NCBI GenBank assembly: GCA_036898135.1 | Contig: CM072515.1 | Span: 23,999,194 to 24,063,193, forward strand | Length of the DNA: 64,000 nucleotides | From: Oncomelania hupensis | Lineage: Eukaryota; Mollusca; Gastropoda; Littorinimorpha; Pomatiopsidae | Reading direction: 5' to 3' | Part shown: positions 55,740-64,000 of the stretch, in pieces | Position numbering within the stretch: position 1 is the stretch's first letter | Layout of the letters: each line of letters starts with the position of its first letter | The notes under the pieces: model-generated | Told to the model about the DNA's origin: nothing | Database searches by the model: none | Seen by the model: only the letters and a program-made list of their open reading frames with translations | Made by a program: the position numbers and the translations under genes

Positions 55740-57150
55740 TTAATTTACCAGACCTCTACAGGAATGTTGGCAGTTAGTAAATTAACATCCTTGAGACTTT
55801 CACTCCCGATACCATCAAGCAGAACTCGCTAGTAAGAATGTAAGTTAGCCTACTTGGACATCTGACTGGTGTCCATTGACCACTAAGTAGCCACGCGAAT
55901 CATATCACTATTAGATCTACCCAGCAATTCTCCCCTGACACACAAAGTTGAGACGTAACAGATAATGTCCCAGAAGCAGGACAGGAGAACAAAGACGGCC
56001 GAGAAAAGATTCACGTAGTCGCGAGAACGAGATGTTTGACCGGAGATGACGTAGATCCCTTCAATCCCTTGTACACCCCGCAGTAACCAGGTAGTCACAC
56101 GCGAAGCTTAGAACCACGACGGTCAAAACAAGGAGCGAACTGAAGTGAACATAACTCCTCAGCCATCACCAACAGAGTGATAGACTAGAGACCGTTTCAC
56201 GATTCCCAGAGACTAGAAGTAAGTTAACACTAGTAGTTTTCTAGTACTTGTATGTTTATATATTATATTGATTGCCATGTATTAGCATGTTCGTGTTTTA
56301 TATATTTACAGAAACCGATTATTGTTGCTGATATGTTGTGCATATTGCTCGATATATCTTAGCCTTAAGATTCAGATATCATAGTGTGCTTATGGGAAAC
56401 TCGGCTTGTGTCTGATGCTATAGACTCCTTGCAGAGGGCACCACGTACCAATATATCTGAATAGAATATTGTAGCCGAGTTCTGGATTTTCCAGCTCAGC
56501 TCTGGGACGGTTTGTGGAGTAAATGCTTGACGCTTGCTCCAGTGAAAAAGAAGGAGATCATCTCGAATCTACCTCACCACGTGAGGCCCCGTAGCTACAC
56601 GACTCGCCTGATCATCCTGAGAGTGACCCGACTCCCTCAGAGTGACCACCAGGCTCAAGCACTCCCAGAAACTGACAACTAAGTCCATCTCAACTGCAAC
56701 TGATGTCAAAAAAATACTCGATCACTACTAGACCACCAAACACGTATAACTTTGTAGCACTTGATGAAGAAGACCGGCTAAACCATTTTCCCAGCGCATT
56801 GAACAGTATAGTTAGATCTACTAATTTACATTTAATTAAAGTCATGTTAGAATTTGTATTGAACATATAAAAGTTGAAATCACATACATACGACTGGTGT
56901 CATTCTATTTGTATTGCTGTGTTTCCACTAGCTCTTCTTCTCTGGAGACCAATTAAATCATTTTTTAAAGTAAGCCAACGATACTTTAAAAGCCGAGAAG
57001 AAATATAAATTTTTATGTGACCAAGCACCGTGATCTAGTCTCTCACATCGCTTAGGAACCTTGGTAAAGAACGACTGACAAAAGTAAGCTAAACGCCTCA
57101 TCTATCTACAGATCTTAATCCCCTTGTAAGATTATCGTACCTTCTCCAGG
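55740..57150. other. Intron 3 of EGF-domain gene, no element identified
   Basis: Unique-looking sequence. No EGF-like exon, LINE or SINE motif recognised. Confidence 0.4.
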
Positions 57151-57157
57151 ATATCAT

Positions 57158-57284
57158 CACAATGATGATGATGACGATCATGATGATGCTGGTGATGATG
57201 ATGATGATGATGATGATGATTATGATGATGATTATAATGATGATGATATTATCTCTTGGACGAGAACTTTGACAGTGATAATAG

Positions 57285-57321
<37 letters not shown>

Positions 57322-57363
57322 AGTGATGCTGCTGCTGCTGCTGCTGTTGATGATGATGATGAT
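57158..57363. repeat. (GAT)n-type microsatellite abutting exon 4
   Basis: Interrupted GAT/ATG repeats end six bases before the exon start; the acceptor is GATTTCAG within the repeat edge, so the pyrimidine tract is unusually weak. Confidence 0.9.
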
Positions 57364-57368
57364 TTCAG

Positions 57369-57419
57369 GTGAAAACTGCGAAACATTCAACCCAGGGGCA
57401 ACTGCAATGCCTCTCCCAT
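57369..57419 (+). CDS. EGF-domain protein, exon 4 (EGF 1 Cys6 plus linker)
   Basis: 51 nt, phase 1-1, acceptor GATTTCAG, donor GTATGT. It completes Gly then ENCETFNPGATAMPLP: Cys6 of EGF domain 1 followed by a short Pro/Thr linker. Directly parallel to exon 6. Confidence 0.75.
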
Positions 57420-57845
57420 GTATGTATCAAGCCAAACATCAACTACTCATTGAATTTGTCCTCGGTTGTATGTACATCTAAATAGAACAGTATTGTGACC
57501 AAAACAATCAGCGCCACCAAAGGGTTTTTATAATATTACATTAAAAAGTGAGTGAATCCGTAGTTCCGAATAACTCACCAATGCATCGTGCATCAAGCAA
57601 ATTAAGTATCAGTGCAATCAACCAACAACCCATATATCAAATGACCATGCATGATATCTGCAATCCAGTCAAAATTGATCAGTACAACTATTGTTAATCT
57701 GATGAATAAAAATTGATACAACAACAACCAGTCAAACCAGTTTTATCGGATCCAATATTCAGGAGTCAAGCATTTTTAGTGGATCCAACATTCCGTATTC
57801 AACAGACCAACTGGTCATCCACTGGTCTGTCATATACGTCAGTTG

Positions 57846-58513
57846 GTTTATTAGAATTACATTACATTACATGATTATTGCTTTAGGTCCAGCGGACTCT
57901 TCCGAGCCAAATCAGGTCCAGTATAGCCGAATCAGGACCACAAAATCAAGACCACAACTTCGCTGAAAGAGGACTCGCCCCTGATCCGCATAAAAGATCT
58001 GCCGAAACAACCCTAGTGGTAACACTGAAGGCACTCCACCAGCCGGTCACTTTACAATAAATGTATCCCAGGCAGGGAACGCTGAGGCTATACTCTAATT
58101 TGAGGCTTTACTCTAATTTATCGAACACCCGTTTACAAAAACGAAATAGAATATAAACAACATTATAAAATATCAACAAAACACATGCATATAAAATGCC
58201 TACATTTGCTAAATAATAACATCATAGGAAGCTCCAGTGACCACCTGGCATAACGCGTCCAATATTTCCAAGCTGATCCAACAGACCTCACACACAAATG
58301 AGGAGTTTTGTCCCGGAAGAGTTTTCAAGAAAAAAGGTAGGTCACTGGTTTAGCTAAGAAGAAGATGGTATAGTAGATCGATAGAACAGAGTAGGAATGA
58401 GAAAGAACAAATGAGAAAGACAGCGACAGTGGGAATTTAAAGCACTAAATTTCCAGAAAGTGGGGATATTATTTATACTGAAACCCCCCGCACCCGCACG
58501 GGTGTTTATTAGA
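57846..58513 (-). mobile_element. TGTAA-tailed retroposon, copy D, full length with 10-bp TSD
   Basis: GTTTATTAGA at 57846-57855 and 58504-58513 flanks it. It has the (TTACA)n tail at the left and the common 5' end at the right (TTCAGTATAAATAATATCCC on minus). The 3' region is locally duplicated (two AGCCxAATCAGG blocks near 57905-57930). Lies in intron 4 of the EGF-domain gene. Confidence 0.9.
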
Positions 58514-58631
58514 TTTGGATGTAGCAGTTGTGCATCACTTTTGATATAGCCTATCCATTTTAAATAATCTTGGCGACCAAGTAGGCTACTTCCTAGCCAA
58601 ACAAACCAGTTTCAACCAATACTAGGTCAGT

Positions 58632-58705
58632 GGGCGCCTCGGGCGGCTTAAGTTGGAACCTGTACCGGCCAGGGCTGGAAAAGCGCTATATAAGAATGAT
58701 TAAAT
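58632..58705 (+). mobile_element. SINE/LINE 3' tail fragment (GCGCTATATAAG type)
   Basis: GGCGCCTCGGGCGGCTTAAG then GGGCTGGAAAAGCGCTATAT followed by AAGAATGATTAAATA. Same tail type as at 10160-10185. Confidence 0.5.
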
Positions 58706-58902
58706 AACATTACCAATACAAATACAGTCGCTACCGGACACACCCCTCCCCATTCTCCCTCTTCCATACACACACACCCCCCCCCTCCTCCCATCTGCCC
58801 TCACACCCTAACAAAAACATACCATTCAGTTCAGTTATTTAATTCAATACAGTTCACACATTGGTGATATTAGACAACTTCAAACAAACAAAACAAACCA
58901 TC

Positions 58903-58904
<2 letters not shown>

Positions 58905-58946
<42 letters not shown>

Positions 58947-58967
58947 ACACACACACACACACACACG
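58905..58967. repeat. (CA)n microsatellite
   Basis: About 30 CA units with one CCAC interruption. Confidence 0.95.
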
Positions 58968-59791
58968 ATTAAACAAAATAACATTGAAAACTAAATGTTG
59001 ACACTATTCCATAAATATAGGCTCACTACACAATATAGGACCATTATTTCCAGGAGAAGCCTGTTCGATTTCCTTAAAGGAACCCACTATGACCACGTCC
59101 CTTAGACAGATCCTTATTACATTCACAGTGAGCGCTGCCCCAATAAAAAAAAAGCTTCCAACAAAAAAAATAACTCTTTTGAAAGTAATTTTTTAAAATG
59201 AATAAATTCCGTAGTTTTGTGCCTATTATTAGCAGCAGCTAGCCAACAATCTAGACCTAAGAATAGAATCTATCCAAACCGGTAAGACAGAACCCGTAAA
59301 AAAATTGCTCGTAAGGATTTTCGTTTTAAATTGATAAAATACTGCAGACACCAAAGAGTATGGTGTCAAGATGCGTGGTTCACTCAAAAATAGGGTCAAA
59401 TGTCAAATTGCTATGATCTTGATGTACCGTTAAAATAGGGGAAATCACTCCCTGTCAGAATCCAAATGGAAAATTCAAACTTTAGCGTTTGGTTTCAGCA
59501 ACGAAAGCCCAGAAAGTTGTTATCATTGTTTAATGCAATAACAATGCGAATTTTAGAGTAAACCGGTTTTTGCCTAAAGTAAACAAAGCCTTCGATAAGC
59601 AGTCTTATGATATTTGAAGTACTCTTAAACTTAAATTCATTACATATTACATTCTCCCCCACCACCCCATAACATCATTCGCGGTTGATTGATCGCCTAT
59701 GAATATAATTAATTAAGTATTATGAGTAGTATTAAATACATCGTTCATTGCATCAGTTAATAAACCAATGGGGGGCTATATTTGTTTTCAG

Positions 59792-59899
59792 CAATCACTG
59801 CCCCTACAGACTGGTGCGCCTCAAACCCGTGTCGAGGTGGTGGAACCTGTCACAATGGAAACAACGGCTTTTTGTGCACTTGCATGCCATCTTATACAG
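59792..59899 (+). CDS. EGF-domain protein, exon 5 (EGF domain 2, Cys1-Cys5)
   Basis: Acceptor TTTTCAG, donor GTAGGA, 108 nt, phase 1-1. Encodes [19 protein letters not shown] and [16 protein letters not shown]: five Cys spaced as in domain 1. DWC.xNPC..GG.C is shared between the two domains, showing they arose by duplication of an exon pair. Neither domain shows a full calcium-binding consensus. Confidence 0.85.
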
Positions 59900-60161
59900 G
59901 TAGGATCGTGGTGATAGTAGCAGTGGTTGCGGTGGCGATAACGGTAAGGAAGAAGAAGAAGATGACGATGATGGTGAAACTGCTGCTGCTGCTGCTGCTG
60001 ATGATGATGATGAGGAGGAGGAGGTTAACAGATAACAGACTTTATTTCGCTAAGTGACATATGTACAAAAGCATCTGGAGCATATTGTGTTGTTGGTAAA
60101 ACACAGATGTAAAAAAACTATCACTGTTACTGACTTTCATCTCCCACCATACCCCGCACTT

Positions 60162-60764
60162 ATTCGCTCCCTCTCCCCCGTTGGGGTGCCGGGGGTTTCA
60201 GTTTAAATTGTATCCCCACTTTCTGGAAATTTAGTGCTTTAAATTCCCACTGTCGCTGTCTTTCTCATTTGCTCTTTCTCATTCCTGCTCTGTTCTATCA
60301 ATCTGCTATACTATCTTCTTCTTCGCTAGACCAGGCACCTACCTTTTTTCTTGAAAACTCTTCCGGGACAAGACTCCTTATTTGTGTATGAGGTCTGTTG
60401 GATCAGCTTGGGAATATTGGACGCTTTCTGCCAGGTTGTCACTAGGTCTTCCTATGATGTTATTATTTAGCAATGTAGGCATTTTATATGTATATGTTTT
60501 GTTCATAATTTATAATGATGTTTGTATTCTATTTTGTTTTTGTAAACGGGGGTTCGATAAATTAGAGTACAGCCTCAGCGTCCCCTGCGTTGGATGTCTT
60601 TATTGTAAAATGACTGACTGGTGGAGAGCTTTCAGTTTTACCACTAGGGTTGTTTCAGCAGATCTTTTATGCGGATCAGGGGTTGTCCGGTCCTGATTTG
60701 GCTCGGAAGAGTCCGCTGGAACTAAAGCAATAAGCATGTAATGTAATGTAATTCGCTCCCTCTC
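60162..60764 (+). mobile_element. TGTAA-tailed retroposon, copy B, full length with 14-bp TSD
   Basis: ATTCGCTCCCTCTC at 60162-60175 and 60751-60764 flanks it. The most intact copy, with 3' hairpin GGCTCGGAAGAGTCC and TGTAATGTAATG tail. A 104-codon frame (60382-60696) is open here but only partly so in the other copies, so I do not call it a gene. In intron 5 of the EGF-domain gene. Confidence 0.95.
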
Positions 60765-61061
60765 ACGTTCACTCTTACACAACACCACACAGTTTGTATT
60801 CTCCCACACACATATCCACACATGAATGATAGGTCAACAACATAGGATCTACATCTAAATAGACATACTCCATACACACTCCACCCCGACGATTAAAGAT
60901 GTAATTTAAAATAGTTAAGCCATTACCTCTTTTCTTTTAAATATTACGTTAATTTAAGTTAATTATTAAGAATTTACATAAGTTTTAAATAGAAGTTTGA
61001 TAACAAAACAAAAACATATGGAATATATTTTGCCCGCAGCTGCTTCTACCTACCAAACCAA

Positions 61062-61639
61062 TGTATGGTACATTATATTACATTACATAATTATTGCTTT
61101 AGGTCCAGCGGACTCTTCCGAGCCAAATCAGGACCAGACAACCCCTGATCCGCAACACTAGTGGTAAAATTGAAGGCACTCCACCAGCCAGTCACTTTAC
61201 AATAAAGACATCCCACGCAGGGGACGCTGAGGCTATACTCTAATTTATCGAACCCCTGTTTACAAAAACAAAATAAAATACAAACATCATTATAAAATAT
61301 TAACAAAAGACATACATACAAAATGCCTACATTGCTAAATAATAACATCGTAGGAAGCCATAGTGACCACCGGGCAGAAAGCGTCCAATATTCTTAAGCT
61401 GATCCAACAGGCCTCATACACAAATAAGGAATCTTGTCCCGGAAGAGTTTTCAAGAAAAAAGGTAGGTGACTGGTCTAACGAAGAAGAAGATAGTATAGC
61501 AGATTGATAGAACAGAGCAGGAATGAGAAAGAACAAATGAGAAAGACAGCGACAGTGGGAATTTAAAGCACTAAGTTTCCAGAAAGTGGGGATACTATTT
61601 ATACTGAAACCCCCGGCACCCCTACAGGGGTGTATGGTA
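61062..61639 (-). mobile_element. TGTAA-tailed retroposon, copy C, full length with 9-bp TSD
   Basis: TGTATGGTA at 61062-61070 and 61631-61639 flanks it. Same ends as copies A, B and D, with a small deletion near 61140-61160. Oriented opposite to copy B about 300 bp away, so the two could pair in a transcript. Confidence 0.9.
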
Positions 61640-62194
61640 ACATACCTAGGTAACATACTCAATATTGCACGTTGTAGATCACAGATCACAGATTTAAAGA
61701 TTTTTGGTATTGAAAGAGGGGAGGTTGAGGAAGATGATGATCGATGAGGAGAATGATGATGATGATTGTGGTGATGATGATGAGGAGTAGAAGGATTCAA
61801 GTTAGACTGTTGTTGAAGACTGGAAAAAGCCTACCTAATCATAATGACAAGAAAATAATCTAGAAGGTTGAACTTACTGCACCGGAGTCCGGATCAACGG
61901 TCAAAACATAATCTTTCCTAAGATCCCCACTTCCTTCGCTTGATCTCACACATACAGGGATCTTTTAGACACTGCTCGAGAATCTGTAGAAACCCGAGGT
62001 CTTGGGTAACTCTGCCAATAGAGGCTAAAAGGTTCAAAGACACAATGACCCAAAAATGCATACATAGAATGACGGACGGGTAACCAATTATAAACTACTA
62101 ACTTTGAGCTTGTAGAGGAAAGACTTGCCTACCATTGTCCAGAAACTGAGTTTGTCGTCTGTTTTGCCAAAAAAGAAACGGTTATGAGTTAAAT

Positions 62195-62262
62195 CCCGTT
62201 TCGGCCAGCGCCTTGAGCAGCTCTTGACCTGGAAAGGCGCTATTTAACAACCATTAAATTGG
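62195..62262 (+). mobile_element. SINE/LINE 3' tail fragment (GGCGCTATTTAAC type)
   Basis: CGTTTCGGCCAGCGCCTTGA then TTGACCTGGAAAGGCGCTAT; hairpin plus AT-rich tail like other L2-type tails in the window. Confidence 0.45.
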
Positions 62263-62329
62263 TAAACAATTATCGCCGTTAAACGCTTTTTAAAATATTG
62301 CATTTATTTTTAACTGCTGCTGATTTCAG

Positions 62330-62392
62330 GTGAAATGTGTGAAACACTCATAACAACGACTGCTGCCCCTACAAACCAGCAGAAATTTACAG
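62330..62392 (+). CDS. EGF-domain protein, exon 6 (EGF 2 Cys6 plus Thr-rich linker)
   Basis: 63 nt, phase 1-1, acceptor GATTTCAG, donor GTTTGT. Completes Gly then EMCETLITTTAAPTNQQKFT. Cys6 followed by a Thr/Pro/Ala linker suited to O-glycosylation. Its start (GEMCET) parallels exon 4 (GENCET). A GT microsatellite begins at the donor. Confidence 0.8.
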
Positions 62393-62394
62393 GT

Positions 62395-62398
62395 TTGT

Positions 62399-62430
<32 letters not shown>
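62395..62430. repeat. (GT)n microsatellite at the exon 6 donor
   Basis: GT repeats overlap the donor region of exon 6, so repeat length variation could influence splice choice. Confidence 0.9.
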
Positions 62431-62548
62431 ATTTAAGTATGTACAGGAACGCCTGTGTATTGGTAATCGATGTGTGTCGTCTGTGTTTTACGCGCGCCTG
62501 TGTATTGGTAACCTATGTATGTCGTCTGTGTTTTACGCGCCCCTGTGT

Positions 62549-63404
62549 ATTGGTGTTACACTCGATGTTGGTTTTTTATCAGTTGATTCAGCCCCGATGC
62601 TTGAAACCTGATAAAGTGTAACTCAGATTCGTTTATCCACGCAGCCTGCTCACTCAGCAACAAGGCAAAGTCGTCGTATGTAGTTTTCCAACTTTATTCA
62701 GCGAACATCAACAACTGCATACAATCGCTTTTTCCACTCTCAACTTTTCACTTTCAACTTTACACTTTACACTTTACACTTTACAATACAATCCTCAACT
62801 ATCAACCACCCTTTTGTTGTTGTTTGTAGATTACAGTCACACGACACTTTCGCATATAGGTGACTACTGGACCGATTTATACTGACACCAGCGGGCCAGT
62901 TGTTGGTAAAGGGGAAAATAATATGATCACACGTTGACCAATCCGGGATTCGAACCAGCGACCTTTCGGTTACTAGCAAGACGCTCTTACCAACTGAGCT
63001 ACCCGGCCCCGTCCACCCTTTTGAAACAGTGCGTTACTTATATAGTCTCTCTATACTCCAGAACAATTTAGAACACTCCAGCGTAACGCACCACAACCAA
63101 TCCAAATGAACTTCGTCATCACTGTCTCACGTCATAAAACCTTATTTGGGATGGAAGCGTCTCGTGGTTACCACTAGATTTATCCACACGCTTCGATCGA
63201 TCGTAAACAACCAACTCTAGAAAATTCTCAAATAATATCGACCAACTAAAATTGTCAACGTTATACAAAGCTTCTTTAATAACAACGCAAAATCAAATCA
63301 AAGGTAAATACACTCTATTATTGCATGCTTTGCAAAATAAAACGTACAGATCTATCGCTCGCGCCACACACGAACTATCGTGCGCGTTTCAACGTAACAA
63401 TTGG
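62549..63404 (-). mobile_element. Solo LTR, copy 2, with 5-bp TSD and a nested SINE
   Basis: TSD ATTGG at 62549-62553 and 63400-63404. The LTR (62554-63399) starts TGTTAC and ends GTAACA; minus orientation, AATAAA present. It matches copy 1 at 11219-11757 and includes the SINE below. Presumably a Gypsy- or Bel-like element reduced by LTR recombination; class not determinable without pol. Confidence 0.9.
62806..63023 (-). mobile_element. tRNA-derived SINE inserted in the solo LTR, 11-bp TSD
   Basis: CCACCCTTTTG at 62806-62816 and 63013-63023 flanks a 196-bp element. On minus, the head GGGGCCGGGTAGCTCAGTTG then GGTTCGAATCCCGG (B box) is tRNA-like, but the T stem and acceptor do not pair well. 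The 3' tail is (CAA)n. Confidence 0.9.
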
Positions 63405-63799
63405 TAACCTATGTGTGTCGTCTGTGTTTTACGCGCGCCTGTGTATTGGTAACCTATGTGTTCGTCTGTGCTTGTGTGCGTGTGGATTGCGTTGTTTGGC
63501 GTTTGTGTAGAATGACTATGCATACATGGAAGATTTCATCAAAACGAGCATGCAATTTCAAAAACTCAATCAGTCAAAGGCAAACTACAACCCATTAAAA
63601 TTTAACGGTTAGCATTATCGTCGTCGTCATTATCATCATCGTCGCCGTCACCCCCATCGTCCTCCTCCTACTACTACTACTCTTAATTAACGTCGTTTTT
63701 AACACGTGCACTATGTTTGGGGGTGGGAGGATGGGAGGTAGAGGTGGTGTCGTTTAATTTATAAAAAAAATATTTACATAGAATATTTTCTTTAAACAG

Positions 63800-63970
63800 G
63801 AAATCCGACAACGTCTGCTACAGCGAATGTTGCCACTCCAGCATCAAGCAAGGAAAGATTCCTTTTGATTTATTTAGTTATAAATTTATGTATTAGTTAT
63901 TTTATGTTACATTGCTTTTTAAAATTGGTTTTACTTTCTTCATATCGTGACTTGAAACGTTTTGCGAGAA
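63800..63970 (+). CDS. EGF-domain protein, exon 7 (Thr/Ser linker and hydrophobic segment; gene continues)
   Basis: Acceptor TTTAAACAG, donor A/GTAAGT, 171 nt, phase 1-1. Encodes NPTTSATANVATPASSKER, then a hydrophobic stretch (FLLIYLVINLCISYFMLHCF and on), then basic YRDLKRFARS. This could be a transmembrane helix with a basic stop-transfer end, making the protein type I. Alternatively the donor is not used, or the AT-rich end is chance open frame. Symmetry of phase with all upstream exons supports it. Confidence 0.5.
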
Positions 63971-64000
63971 GTAAGTTACGTAATGTAACAGCATTGTTAG

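Larger units (their letters stand above)
62448..63470 (+). repeat. 45-bp minisatellite split by a solo LTR
   Basis: Units beginning GCCTGTGTATTGGTAA recur at about 62451, 62496 and 62541 (45-bp spacing), and resume after the LTR at 63400-63470. The LTR TSD (ATTGG) is itself part of the repeat unit. Confidence 0.9.

Noticed and set aside
60382..60696. 104-residue hydrophobic protein encoded by the TGTAA element
   Set aside because: Open only in copy B; copy A has a stop and copies C-E have breaks. Similar translations reflect nucleotide similarity of copies.
62935..63010. tRNA gene on the minus strand
   Set aside because: A and B boxes are present, but T and acceptor stems do not pair, and the segment is the head of a SINE bounded by an 11-bp TSD.

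Overview
The window looks like nuclear DNA of an invertebrate animal, most likely a mollusc and perhaps a marine gastropod. The taxon is inferred from gene and repeat style, not proven. Evidence: genes split by AG/GT introns, very abundant microsatellites, LINEs of at least four kinds, tRNA- and 5S-rRNA-derived SINEs, and no operons or bacterial signals. Most open frames in the window are repeat shadows or retrotransposon remnants; three of the four host genes are visible only when exons are joined through splice sites.

Host genes. (1) 1-1369, minus: first coding exons of an AMBRA1-like WD40 autophagy/ubiquitin-ligase adaptor, running off the left edge. (2) 6435-14445, minus: six exons whose splice phases all fit and give a 635-residue type I membrane protein with a signal peptide, a cysteine-containing (possibly Ig-like) ectodomain, one transmembrane helix and a long acidic cytoplasmic tail. 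(3) 30525-32861, plus: an intact, intronless 778-residue rhodopsin-like GPCR with a third intracellular loop of about 400 residues, preceded by a promoter-like cluster. (4) 51288-63970 and beyond, plus: a secreted or membrane protein with a signal peptide split over a 31-nt microexon and two EGF domains, each encoded by the same kind of two-exon cassette (all phase 1), running off the right edge.

Mobile DNA. Nine copies of one RTE-like LINE family with a (GGATA)n 3' tail lie at 2.4, 4.1, 15.3, 19.9, 21.2, 26.9, 33.5, 35.9 and 48.7 kb; four have clear target-site duplications (TSDs). A non-autonomous retroposon of about 575 bp with a (TGTAA)n tail, a constant 5' end and a 3' hairpin with a GNRA loop occurs as five long and three short copies, six of them with TSDs. 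Others are an L2/CR1-like LINE (18.0-19.9 kb), an L1/Tx1-like LINE with a 15-bp TSD (43.0-46.6 kb), CR1- and Jockey-like remnants (1.5-3.1 kb), two solo LTRs of one family (11.2 and 62.6 kb), a 5S-derived SINE (two copies), several tRNA-derived SINEs and an AAGGTCA-rich dispersed repeat. Insertions are often nested, giving a relative order of events: SINE inside RTE-like LINE, SINE inside solo LTR inside minisatellite, TGTAA elements inside the AAGGTCA repeat.

There is no CRISPR array, prokaryotic gene cluster or evident defence island. The most rewarding items are the TGTAA-tailed element, the two reconstructed multi-exon genes, and the GPCR with its upstream X-box/CRE cluster.
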